DNA from: Streptomyces sp. NRRL B-1347
Lineage (GTDB): Bacteria; Actinomycetota; Actinomycetes; Streptomycetales; Streptomycetaceae
Assembly: GCF_000720325.1 (NCBI RefSeq)
Contig: NZ_JOJM01000003.1
Coordinates: 62,001-126,000, forward strand
DNA: 64,000 bases
Direction of reading: 5' to 3'
Shown: positions 28,320-36,104 of the stretch, in pieces
Numbering within the stretch: the first letter of the stretch is position 1
How the letters are laid out: each line of letters opens with the position of its first letter
Notes under the pieces: generated by a model
What the model saw: only the letters and a program-made list of their open reading frames with translations
Database searches by the model: none
What the model was told of the DNA's origin: nothing
Made by a program: the position numbers and the translations under genes

Positions 28320-29156
28320 TCAGGCGCTGAACGCCTTCCGCAGGAGTTCGCCGAACTCGCGCGGGTGCGTGGTCAGTCCGGTGTGGCCGCCGGGGAAGTG
28401 CAGCAGGTCCGTGCCGAGGCGCTCGGCCAGGAGGGCGGCCGGGCGGTAGGCCAGCTCGCCGCGCGAGTCCTGTCCGCCCGCGAGGACGAGGCAGTCCGAC
28501 ACGGCCCGCAGCCGGTCGATGTCCGGGGTGTGGGACATGAAGGGGGGCACGATGCGCGTGACGAAGTACGGCAGGTTGGCCATGGTCCGCTCGGCCCGCG
28601 CCGCGGCCTGGGGCGGCAGTCGGGGCGCGGTCCGCGGGGCGGCGGCACCGCCGCCCTCGGTGAGTCCGGCGGCGAACACGGTCATCGCCGCCATCAGCCC
28701 CTCGGCGTGGAACGCCTCCTGCACGCGCGCGACGAGCACGCGGTGTTCGGCCGCGTCGGGCAGGACCTCGACGAGCGGCGGCTCGTGCGCCACGAGGCGT
28801 TCGACGCGGTCGGGGTGGGTGCTGAGCAGGTGCACGGCGGCGATCGCGCCCGAGCTGGAGCCGAAGACGCGCGCGGGCTCGTCGGGCGAGAGGAGTTCAA
28901 GGATCCGGTACGCGTCGTCGGCGTGCTCGGCCACGTGCTGTTCGGCCCCGGGGTCGTCAAGGGTGCTGCGGGAGATGCCGCGCGGGTCGTAGGTGGCGAC
29001 GGTGTGGTCGGCGGCGAGGTCGTCCGCGAAGCCGTCGAAGGCGGCCGCGCCGCCCGCTCCTCCGGGTATGAGCAGCAGGAGCGGGCCCCGGCCGCGCACT
29101 TCGTAGTGCAGGGTGGCGCCGTGCACGCGCAGGCTGCCGGTGGTCGGTCCGGTCAT
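28320..29156 (-). CDS. Alpha/beta hydrolase
   Basis: The 278-residue protein has the fold's hallmarks: oxyanion segment LIPGGAGG near 30, ATYDPRGISRS near 55, the nucleophile elbow GSSSGAIAAVHLL near 100, an acid in AGGQDSRGELAY near 232 and a late His in PGGHTGLTTHP near 260. It could be an esterase, haloalkane dehalogenase-like or haloperoxidase-like enzyme. It overlaps the TetR gene upstream by four bases (ATGA), so the two form a coupled operon. Confidence 0.9.
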   Translation of the reverse strand: MTGPTTGSLRVHGATLHYEVRGRGPLLLLIPGGAGGAAAFDGFADDLAADHTVATYDPRGISRSTLDDPGAEQHVAEHADDAYRILELLSPDEPARVFGSSSGAIAAVHLLSTHPDRVERLVAHEPPLVEVLPDAAEHRVLVARVQEAFHAEGLMAAMTVFAAGLTEGGGAAAPRTAPRLPPQAAARAERTMANLPYFVTRIVPPFMSHTPDIDRLRAVSDCLVLAGGQDSRGELAYRPAALLAERLGTDLLHFPGGHTGLTTHPREFGELLRKAFSA

Positions 29157-29755
29157 CGGGGGTCTCCTTCTCGGGATTCTCGGGACGGGGGCCAGTGCTC
29201 CAGGAGGGTGTGCAGGGCGTCGAGGGCGCGGACCCAGCTCTGCTGCGGCGGGCGGCGGTGCGCGAACCCGCCCGCGGCCTCCAGGGCGACGAAGCCGTGG
29301 AAGGTGCTGCGCAGCACGCGGACCGCGTCGGTCAGATCGGGTTCGGCGAGGCCGTAGCCGCGGAGTATGCCGTACGTCAGCTCGACCGCGCGCCGCGGCC
29401 CGGGGGCATCGGCGGCGAGTGCGGGGTCGATGGGGATGGGGGTCTGCGTCGCCGTGTAGCGGCCGGGGTGCGCGTGGGCGTAGTCCCGCCAGGCATCGGC
29501 GAACGCGACAAGGGCGTCCTTGCCGGAGAGCCCGGCGGTCGCCTCCGCGATGCGGATGGTCTTCTCGTCCGCCGCGAGGAGCGCGATGCGGCCGCGCAGG
29601 TCCTCCAGGTTGCGGACGTGCGAGTAGAGGCTCGCGTCCTTCACCCCGAGCCGCCGCGCGACCTGCGACATCGTCACGCGGTCGAGGCCGACCTCGTCCG
29701 CGAGCTCCGCACCCGCCCTCGTCACCGACTCCGGTGTCAGCCCGGCCCGCACCAT
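29153..29755 (-). CDS. TetR-family regulator (WHG domain)
   Basis: A 200-residue repressor with the HTH in residues 8-50 (ESVTRAGAELADEVGLDRVT, MSQVARRLGVKDASLYSHVR) and a C-terminal domain containing HPGRYTATQTPIPID, typical of TetR_C_11/WHG proteins. Two adjacent CCTAGGG dyads lie directly upstream of its start and should be its operator. It is followed by the coupled hydrolase gene. The ATG at 29753-29755 gives the standard short N-terminus. Confidence 0.9.
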   Translation of the reverse strand: MVRAGLTPESVTRAGAELADEVGLDRVTMSQVARRLGVKDASLYSHVRNLEDLRGRIALLAADEKTIRIAEATAGLSGKDALVAFADAWRDYAHAHPGRYTATQTPIPIDPALAADAPGPRRAVELTYGILRGYGLAEPDLTDAVRVLRSTFHGFVALEAAGGFAHRRPPQQSWVRALDALHTLLEHWPPSRESREGDPR

Positions 29756-29770
29756 GCGCCCTCCCGCTTT

Positions 29771-29805
29771 CCTAGGGGCCCTAGTTTTAACCTAGGGCTC
29801 CTAGG
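29771..29805. promoter_or_regulatory. Paired CCTAGGG dyads, probable TetR operator
   Basis: CCTAGGGGCCCTAG (29771-29784) and CCTAGGGCTCCTAGG (29791-29805), separated by TTTTAA, form two adjacent near-palindromes 16 bp upstream of the TetR start codon. This is the classic position for an autoregulatory operator of the TetR-hydrolase operon. Confidence 0.65.
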
Positions 29806-30109
29806 CGCGCAAGCGAAGGCCCCGTTTTAGGACCACCGCCCGCCGGGCCGCGAGGCCGGGGCGACTCCCGGAAAGCCCGCCTCCGCCCCTCGGGTTGAGC
29901 CGATCCCGAAGGGCGGCGACGGGCCGCGCCGGGCCTTGCCGACGGGGCACCTTCCGGCCAGGACCACCCCCGCCCCCTCACTCTCAGCAACCATCCCCTT
30001 GCTCACCGTTCAGGGGTCTGACTAGCGTCCTTCGCGTACGGAACGCGCCTCGCGCGCACGCCGCTTACGCGCGACCCGCCCTCACCCCCAACCCCCAGGA
30101 GGCAGCCGC
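29806..30109. other. Intergenic region holding the alkylsulfatase-homologue promoter
   Basis: The 304-bp stretch is GC-rich and non-coding on both strands as far as I can see. Its only clear signal is the TTGCTC/TAGCGT promoter pair at 29999-30028. The left part should hold the TetR-hydrolase promoter. Confidence 0.5.
29999..30028 (+). promoter_or_regulatory. Sigma-70-type promoter candidate
   Basis: TTGCTC (29999-30004) and TAGCGT (30023-30028) are separated by 18 bp, which fits the Streptomyces housekeeping consensus TTGACx-N18-TAGSxT. The start codon of the alkylsulfatase homologue is 82 bp downstream of the -10. Confidence 0.5.
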
Positions 30110-32158
30110 ATGCCCCAGCCCGTCGAGGTGTCCTCGTCCGTCGCGGAAGCGAACCGCAAGGCGGCGGAGCGCGTCCCGCCCGGCACGGACGAATTCGAGG
30201 ACGCCACGCGCGGCCACCTGGCGATCCCGCCCCTGCCCGCCGTCCCGTCCCGCGCGCCCGGCGGCGAGCCGGTGTGGGACTTCGCGGGCTACACGTTCCT
30301 GCACCGCAGCGACACGCCTCCGCCCTCGGTCGACGCGCGCCTGTGGCGACAGGGCCGACTCGCCGCCATGGCCGGTCTCTTCCTTGTGGCGCGTACGCCC
30401 GAGCACACCCTCTACCAGGTGCGCGGCTACGACCTCTCCAACATGACGATCGTCGAGAGCGCCGCGGGGATCCTCGTGCTCGACCCGCTCGCCAGCTACG
30501 AGACCGCGCAGCACGCCCTCAAGCTGTACCGCGAGACCACCGGGAGCCGTAAGCCCGTCATCGGCGTCGTCTACACCCACAGCGACGTGGACCACTTCGG
30601 CGGCGTCCGCGGCCTCTTCGACGAGCGCGGCGGCGAGGTGCCCGACATCCCCGTCATCGCACCCGAAGGCTTCCTGGACCAGGTGGCCGGGGAGCACGTG
30701 GGCGCGGGCCCGGCCCTGGCCCGCCGTGCCGCGCACACGTACGCGCCGCGGCTCGACAAGAACCCGTACGCGCAGGCCGGTTCGGGGCTCGGCCTGACCC
30801 TCTCCACCGGCGAGGTGACCCTCGTCCCGCCCACCGTCGGCGTGGGCGACGCCGACAACGGGCCCGTGCCGCGCGAGCGGTGGTCGGGCGAGGACGGCAT
30901 CCCCTGGCGGCCGGGCCTGTACCGGCAGGTCGTGGGCGGCATCCGGATCGTCGCCCAGCGCGCCCCGCACGCCGCGGCCCCGGCGGCGATGACCCTCTAC
31001 TTCCCGCAGCTCAGAGCCCTGTTCCTGACGCACGGCGCCGCGCACCCGCTGCGCGGCGGACAGGGGTGCGACGCCCGCGCCTGGTCGCACCACCTCACCG
31101 AGGCCGCGCAGAGCTTCGCCCGGCACACCGACGTCGCCCTCGCCGCACACCACTGGCCGGTGTGGGGCCAGGAGCGGATCACCGAGTTCCTGAGCGTCCA
31201 GCGAGACGTGTACGCGTATCTGAACGACCAGACGTTGCGGCTGGTCAACCGGGGCGGGAGCGGCCCGGAGATCGCCGAGGAGCTGCGGCTCCCGGCCTGC
31301 CTCGCGGACCACTGGTACACGCGCGGCCGCCACGGCTCGGTGAGCCAGGACGTCAGGGCCGTCCACCAGCGCCACCTCGGCTGGTTCGACGGCGACCCGG
31401 CCCAGCTGTGGCCGTATCCGCAGGCCGAGGCGGGCCGCCGGTACGTGGACGTGATCGGCGGGCCCGAAGCCGTGGTCACCGCGGCGCGCAAGGCCTACGA
31501 GCAGGGCGACCCGCGCTGGGCCGCCGAGCTGCTCAACCACGTCATCTTCGGCTGCCCCGAGCGGAGCGGCCCCGCCAGGCGGCTCCAGACCAAGGCGCTC
31601 AGCCAGCTGGGCTACGGCGCGGCGGACGGCGTCCTGCGCAACCTCTGCCTCAGCGGCGCCCGCGAACTCGCCGTCGGCGTCCGGGAGTACGCCCGCCAGG
31701 AGACCGGTGACCTGGTCCGAAGCCTCAGCGTCGAGCAGTACTTCGCGGCGGTGGCCCGCCGGGTCGACGGACCGCGGGCCGCCGACGAGCAGCGCTCCCC
31801 CGTCGTCCTGCGCTGGCGCGTCACCGGCGACCCCGCGCGGGAGTGCACCACCACGCTGCGCAACGGCGTACTGGTCCACGTCCCGGGCAAGGACCTCCTC
31901 GCGGGCACCCCGCAGGCGACGATCACACTCTCCCGCGCCGCCCTGGACAGCTTGTGCCTCGAAGGACCGGACTTCCTGCGGAACTTCACCGCGGCCGTCG
32001 AGAGGGGCGAGATCACGCTCGGCTCACCGGATCATCTCCCGTACGCGACAAGGGTGTTCGCGTACGTCACGGCCCCGGGCACCGGGCTCCCGTCGGCGGG
32101 ACCGGCCGGGCCGCGTCAGGCCCCGGTCCCCCCGAGGGCGGGCAGGAACTGGTCGTAG
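30110..32158 (+). CDS. Alkylsulfatase homologue (SdsA1/BDS1 type) with altered metal site
   Basis: The 682-residue protein has the full architecture of linear alkylsulfatases: a metallo-beta-lactamase domain (residues about 70-370), a helical dimerisation domain (about 380-530) and a C-terminal SCP2-like domain (about 550-665). Conserved stretches include YDLSNMTIVES and AHHWPVWGQE. However, the zinc motif HxHxDH reads THSDVDH at residues 155-161, so the second His is Asp. The EAPAE motif reads AAAPAA, and the AEVVTHTMHN-type segment reads LTHGAAHPL, losing further ligands. I infer impaired or changed chemistry. Good AGGAGG site before the ATG. The 3' end overlaps the convergent gene by 43 bp. 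Confidence 0.85.
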   Translation: MPQPVEVSSSVAEANRKAAERVPPGTDEFEDATRGHLAIPPLPAVPSRAPGGEPVWDFAGYTFLHRSDTPPPSVDARLWRQGRLAAMAGLFLVARTPEHTLYQVRGYDLSNMTIVESAAGILVLDPLASYETAQHALKLYRETTGSRKPVIGVVYTHSDVDHFGGVRGLFDERGGEVPDIPVIAPEGFLDQVAGEHVGAGPALARRAAHTYAPRLDKNPYAQAGSGLGLTLSTGEVTLVPPTVGVGDADNGPVPRERWSGEDGIPWRPGLYRQVVGGIRIVAQRAPHAAAPAAMTLYFPQLRALFLTHGAAHPLRGGQGCDARAWSHHLTEAAQSFARHTDVALAAHHWPVWGQERITEFLSVQRDVYAYLNDQTLRLVNRGGSGPEIAEELRLPACLADHWYTRGRHGSVSQDVRAVHQRHLGWFDGDPAQLWPYPQAEAGRRYVDVIGGPEAVVTAARKAYEQGDPRWAAELLNHVIFGCPERSGPARRLQTKALSQLGYGAADGVLRNLCLSGARELAVGVREYARQETGDLVRSLSVEQYFAAVARRVDGPRAADEQRSPVVLRWRVTGDPARECTTTLRNGVLVHVPGKDLLAGTPQATITLSRAALDSLCLEGPDFLRNFTAAVERGEITLGSPDHLPYATRVFAYVTAPGTGLPSAGPAGPRQAPVPPRAGRNWS

Positions 32159-32943
32159 AAGTCCGTCTTGAGGCGCAGCGAGCGCTCCTCCATCTCCTTG
32201 AAGCCGTCGGACGACGGCTCGCGGGCGAGCAGTTCGCTCAGGCGGCGGCCGAGGCGGTCGGCGTGGGTGGTGGAGAGCAGCGAGACCCGGGCGAGCGGGT
32301 TGGCCTTCGCGTCGTGCGAGTAGTGCGGGTAGTAGAAGCGTGAGCGGTTCTCGCCGTCGCGGGTCAGCACGGGGCCCATGCGCTCCCACAGCCGTCCGTA
32401 CTCGACGGACACCAGGATCTCGCCCCAGAAGCGCAGGAGCGTCAGCATCCGCACGTCGGCGTCCGTCTCGGCGCCCGCGTCCGCGATCATTTCGAAGGAG
32501 TCGAGGATGACCTTCCGGGTGGTCGCGGAGGGCTTCGACGTGACGATCGTCCGCTGGGGGATGCCCAGTTGGCGCAGGTCCTCCGTCATGTCCTCGCGGT
32601 GCGAGCGGGTGTGGCCGTGGCTGTCGGGGTACTCCTCGCGCAGGATGACCCGCGCGATCCGCAGGCCCACCTCGTCGCCGAGGAGGTCGATCGCCAGGTC
32701 GTAGCACGGGGTGAAGGCGAGGGACACGAAGCGGCGTTGCAGCAGGACCTCGGCGAAGACGTCGTCCGGCAGCTGCGCGACGTTCGCGAGCACGGGGTGC
32801 CTGTCGAAGCGCTCGACCAGGTCGTCCTCGAAGGCGTCGAGGCGGTCGAGCCCGCCCGCGACGCCCGGAGCGCCCAGCACGCCGGGACCGCTCACCGTCC
32901 CGTCCCGTCCCTCGCGCCGGTTCGATCCGTTCTGTCGCGCCAT
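32116..32943 (-). CDS. Haem-oxygenase-like / iron-containing redox protein
   Basis: The 275-residue, mostly helical protein carries EVLLQRRFVSLAFTPCYDLA, ILREEYPDSHGHTRSHREDM near 100-120 and spaced Glu/His residues, a layout seen in haem-oxygenase-like diiron (HDO) proteins and the iron-containing redox family. I cannot assign all iron ligands, so the call is moderate. The first 30 residues are disordered. It lies 22 bp after the gene for a two-TM protein in the same direction, and is convergent with the alkylsulfatase homologue. Confidence 0.5.
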   Translation of the reverse strand: MARQNGSNRREGRDGTVSGPGVLGAPGVAGGLDRLDAFEDDLVERFDRHPVLANVAQLPDDVFAEVLLQRRFVSLAFTPCYDLAIDLLGDEVGLRIARVILREEYPDSHGHTRSHREDMTEDLRQLGIPQRTIVTSKPSATTRKVILDSFEMIADAGAETDADVRMLTLLRFWGEILVSVEYGRLWERMGPVLTRDGENRSRFYYPHYSHDAKANPLARVSLLSTTHADRLGRRLSELLAREPSSDGFKEMEERSLRLKTDFYDQFLPALGGTGA

Positions 32944-32965
32944 GGCTGTGCTCTCTCTTCCCGGG

Positions 32966-33808
32966 TCACAGGTTGATTCGTCCGATGGATCCGCGCCAGT
33001 CGCTCAGATCCACGGCACAGCCGATGCTCCAGAGCGTGTCCACCTCCCGCTGCACCTCCCGGCCCATCACGGTGGCGCACCCCTCGATCTCCATCTGGGT
33101 GGAGCGGATCGCGAGCCGTCCGTGCAGGAACGAGCTCACCAAGTAGTGCTCGTCGGCCTTGTAGACGGCGACCGACGGCAGCGAGTTGTACACCCGCACT
33201 TCGAGGCGGGCGCGGTCCTCGTCCCCCGCGTCGTTGACCAGCGAGGCGAGCGTGGACAGGCACTGCTCGATGTTGGCCCGTACGTCACCGTCGCGGGCGG
33301 GGTCGCGCACGGTGCGCAGGGCCTCGCTGCGCAGGCCCGCCACCGGCGACGACGGGTGCAGGAGCAGGACGCGCACCCGCACCTGCCGCTCCATGACGGC
33401 CTTGCGCAGCGCGCGGTCGAACTCGTCGAGGTTCGGTATCCACGTCTGCAGGACGGTCACCTCGCGGGTCGCGCCGTCCACGAGCGTGGCGAACCTGTCG
33501 TCGGGGAACCGCTCGTGCACCCGGACCACGCCGGCGTAGTGCCGCTGCCTCAACTCCTGGGCGAGGGCGTCGATGTCGAGCTTCGACAGCTGCGCGTGCA
33601 CGTCGTCGAGCACCTTGAGCCGGTCGAACTCCAGGAGCAGGAAGAGCGTGACGGTACTGAGGATGAGCAGGGTGACCTTGGGCAGGGTGCTTCCCGGCGC
33701 CAACTCGTCCAGCCAGCCGAGGAGATCGGCGAGCACGACGACGATGCCCGCCCCGGCCATCACGGCCAACGCGATCCGCTCGGCCCGATACCGCATTCCG
33801 CCCCGCAT
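32966..33808 (-). CDS. Membrane protein with two N-terminal TM segments and a soluble PLD-like domain
   Basis: The 280-residue protein starts with two hydrophobic segments, IALAVMAGAGIVVVLADLLG and LPKVTLLILSTVTLFLLLEF, followed by a cytoplasmic domain of about 215 residues (residues 65-280). In the domain, VRVRVLLLHPSSPVAGLRSE and the late SSFLHGRLAIRSTQM resemble phospholipase-D-like folds used as sensors, but a complete HxK motif is not present. A GTG/ATG choice exists: the ATG at 33806-33808 is preferred; another lies at 33794-33796. It forms an operon with the haem-oxygenase-like gene. Function unknown. Confidence 0.7.
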   Translation of the reverse strand: MRGGMRYRAERIALAVMAGAGIVVVLADLLGWLDELAPGSTLPKVTLLILSTVTLFLLLEFDRLKVLDDVHAQLSKLDIDALAQELRQRHYAGVVRVHERFPDDRFATLVDGATREVTVLQTWIPNLDEFDRALRKAVMERQVRVRVLLLHPSSPVAGLRSEALRTVRDPARDGDVRANIEQCLSTLASLVNDAGDEDRARLEVRVYNSLPSVAVYKADEHYLVSSFLHGRLAIRSTQMEIEGCATVMGREVQREVDTLWSIGCAVDLSDWRGSIGRINL

Positions 33809-33890
33809 CCCCCGCCCCCGCCTGCCGCCCGGCGCCGTTCGCGACGATGCTAGCCGGGGGCCGGGCACGGCGGGGGCGTTCGCGCGGAGA

Positions 33891-33966
33891 TCGAAGTCCC
33901 GGGGGTCACCGTCGTCCCAGGGCCGTCGAAGTCCCGGGGACACCGAAGTACGACAACCATCGAAGT
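33891..33966. repeat. Three TCGAAGT repeats with 34-35 bp period
   Basis: TCGAAGTCCCGGGG occurs at 33891 and 33926 (14 bp identical, each followed by an ACCG-type segment), and TCGAAGT again at 33960. The spacing is 35 and 34 bp, just over three helical turns. They lie in the promoter region between the divergent membrane protein and oxidoreductase genes. Confidence 0.55.
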
Positions 33967-33984
33967 TTGACAGTCGTCGTACTT
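33946..33984. promoter_or_regulatory. Perfect 9-bp inverted repeat AAGTACGAC/GTCGTACTT
   Basis: AAGTACGAC (33946-33954) and GTCGTACTT (33976-33984) are perfect inverted arms 21 bp apart, centred 84 bp upstream of the oxidoreductase start. The spacing suits two half-sites of a dimeric regulator on one face of the DNA. The AraC regulator just downstream of the oxidoreductase gene is a candidate binder, as are the products of unlinked genes. Confidence 0.6.
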
Positions 33985-34048
33985 TCCGCTTCAGTGATCG
34001 ACGGCGCCGCGGTGCGCGGTGTCCCACCTGGGGGAAGGGCGACGTGTG

Positions 34049-35089
34049 ATGGCCAGAACGGTGCGGTTCCACGAGTACGGCGGGGCTGATGTGCTGCGGA
34101 TCGAGGACGTGGAGGTGGGTGCGCCAGGACCCGGTGAACTGCTGATCCGCGTGGACGCGATCGGACTCAACCGCGCCGAGGTGCTGTTTCGCGGCGGCCA
34201 CTACATCGAGGCGGTCAGGGAGTTCCCCGCGCGGCTCGGCGCGGAGGCCGCCGGTGTGGTCGAGGCCTTCGGTGCCGGGGTGACGGGGTTTCACATCGGT
34301 GACGCGGTCAGCGTGGTGCCCGCGTTCTCGATGAACGACCACGCCGTCTACGCCGAGCGCGCGATCGTCCCCGCGGCCGCGGTGGTGCACCGCCCCGAGG
34401 GCCTCGACGCGGTCGCGGGCGCGGCGGTGTGGATGCCCTATCTGACGGCGTACGGAGCCCTGGTGGAGGTCGGCGGGATGCGCGCCGGGGACACCGTGGT
34501 GCTGACCGCGGCCTCCAGCAGCGTGGGGCTCGCGGCGATTCGAACGGCCCGCCGGGTCGGGGCCGTTCCCATCGCCACCACCCGTACGCATGCCAAGAAG
34601 GACGCGCTGCTCAAGGCGGGCGCGGCCGCTGTCATCGTCACCGAGGAGGAGGACGTCGTCGAGCGGGTGCGCGCGCTGACGGGCGGCCGGGGCGCCGAGT
34701 TCGTCTTCGACGCCATCGCCGGTCCGGGGGTGCTCGACCTGGCGAAGGTCGTCGCCCCCGGCGGCACCCTCTTCCTGTACGGGGCGCTGAGCGGCAAGGT
34801 CACCCCGTACCCCGGCTTCGACCTCGGCATGCCCGCCCTGAACATCCGCACCTACACCCTGCACGAGGTGACCACCGACCCCGAACGGCTGCGCCGCGCC
34901 GAGGCGTTCGTCGCCTCCGGCCTCGCCACCGGCGCGTTCGAGCCCGTGGTCGACCGCACCTTCCCGCTGGAGGAGATCGCCGACGCGCACCGCTACCTGG
35001 AGGCGGGACGACAGGTGGGCAAGATCGTGGTGACCGTGGGGACGCACACCGTGGGGACACACACGGACAGCGACGACGCTGCCGTCTGA
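34049..35089 (+). CDS. Zinc-independent quinone-oxidoreductase-type MDR enzyme
   Basis: The 346-residue protein belongs to the medium-chain dehydrogenase/reductase family, quinone-oxidoreductase branch. It has GPGELLIRVDAIGLNRAEVL near 28-45, AGAAVWMPYLTAYGALVEVG near 128, the NADPH-binding segment LTAASSSVGLAAI near 153 and VVDRTFPLEEIADAHRYLE near the C-terminus. The zinc-binding Cys residues of alcohol dehydrogenases are absent. A strong GGGGAAGGG site precedes the ATG at 34049. It reduces a quinone or enone with NADPH; the substrate is unknown. Confidence 0.9.
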   Translation: MARTVRFHEYGGADVLRIEDVEVGAPGPGELLIRVDAIGLNRAEVLFRGGHYIEAVREFPARLGAEAAGVVEAFGAGVTGFHIGDAVSVVPAFSMNDHAVYAERAIVPAAAVVHRPEGLDAVAGAAVWMPYLTAYGALVEVGGMRAGDTVVLTAASSSVGLAAIRTARRVGAVPIATTRTHAKKDALLKAGAAAVIVTEEEDVVERVRALTGGRGAEFVFDAIAGPGVLDLAKVVAPGGTLFLYGALSGKVTPYPGFDLGMPALNIRTYTLHEVTTDPERLRRAEAFVASGLATGAFEPVVDRTFPLEEIADAHRYLEAGRQVGKIVVTVGTHTVGTHTDSDDAAV

Positions 35090-35107
35090 GCGGCCCCGCG
35101 GAAGCGC

Positions 35108-36010
35108 CTAGCCGTCGCGCGCGGCCCCACCCCGGGGCGCCGTCCGGAAGTCCCCCGGCGTCCACCCCGTCGTCCGCCGGAAGAACTTGCCGAAGTTCGC
35201 CGCCTCGTCGAAGCCGAGGCGGCGGCCGATCGCGGCGGCGCTCAGGTCGGTGTGGACCAGGAGCCGCTTGGCCTCAAGAGCCACGCGCGCGTCGATGACG
35301 GCTTTCGCGGGCCGTCCGGTCGCGGCGAGGCAGGCCCGCGTCAGGGTCTTGGGGGTGGTGGCGAGCCGGTCGGCGTACACCGCCACCGAGCGTTCGGCGG
35401 CGAAGCCCTCCTCCACGGCCGTGCGGAAGCGGCCGAACAGTTCGCCGGGGCCGACCGGGACGGGCTCCCCCTCCGGCTCCGGGAGCAGCGCGATCCGCAG
35501 GAGCAGCGCCGCCAGGGTGTGGCGCAGCAGATCGGTGCCGAGGTCGCGCGGCCCCGTCTCGTACGCGTCGTGGGCGGTGCCCAGCAGGTCGGTGAGGCGT
35601 GTGAGGTCCCTGAGGTCGGGGCCTCGCGCGCGCCAGTGCGCGGGCGCGAAGGGGTCGTCGAGGAGGGGTCCGATCCGCAGGGGCGGCGGGAAGTCGGGGG
35701 TGAACAGCACGAGGCGGGCGCCGAGCCCCGGCTCACGGGCGTAGGCGTGGACCTGACCGGGCCTGATCCACAGCAGGGTGCCGGGGCGGCAGGCGTGGCC
35801 GACGAAATCGACCATGTGGGTGCCGTGCCCGCGCGTGACCAGGACGAGCAGGTGGAAGTCAAGGCGCTGCGGCCCGCCACCACCCTGGTCAGGGGCGTGC
35901 TCGCGCTCCTCGGCGAGGGTCCGTACGTCGATGCCGAGGGCCGGGCAGTGCGGGTTCCGGTAGCCGATGTCACTGATCGGCTCCGCAGCGGATTGTCCGT
36001 TTTTGACCAT
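35108..36010 (-). CDS. AraC-family transcriptional regulator
   Basis: The 300-residue protein has an N-terminal cupin-like sensor (LDFHLLVLVTRGHGTHMVDF, then PGTLLWIRPGQVHAYAREPG) and a C-terminal AraC double HTH (SVAVYADRLATTPKTLTRAC from about residue 205, then DLSAAAIGRRLGFDEAANFG, with KFFRRTTGWTPGDFR). Its 3' end faces the oxidoreductase gene (18 bp apart) and its 5' end is divergent from the CaCA antiporter gene (94 bp apart), so either may be its target. The ATG is at 36008-36010. Confidence 0.9.
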   Translation of the reverse strand: MVKNGQSAAEPISDIGYRNPHCPALGIDVRTLAEEREHAPDQGGGGPQRLDFHLLVLVTRGHGTHMVDFVGHACRPGTLLWIRPGQVHAYAREPGLGARLVLFTPDFPPPLRIGPLLDDPFAPAHWRARGPDLRDLTRLTDLLGTAHDAYETGPRDLGTDLLRHTLAALLLRIALLPEPEGEPVPVGPGELFGRFRTAVEEGFAAERSVAVYADRLATTPKTLTRACLAATGRPAKAVIDARVALEAKRLLVHTDLSAAAIGRRLGFDEAANFGKFFRRTTGWTPGDFRTAPRGGAARDG

Positions 36011-36104
36011 GGCTGCTCCCGAACATACCTCGTGTTCCGGGTGGGGCGCGGGGAGTGTGGAGGGGTGCCGGAACCCCTCCCCCGTATCGCCCACGGAGGC
36101 TGCG

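Noticed and set aside
30110..32158. Active alkylsulfatase
   Set aside because: Not rejected as family member, but the standard enzymatic annotation is withheld since three metal-binding motifs are altered.
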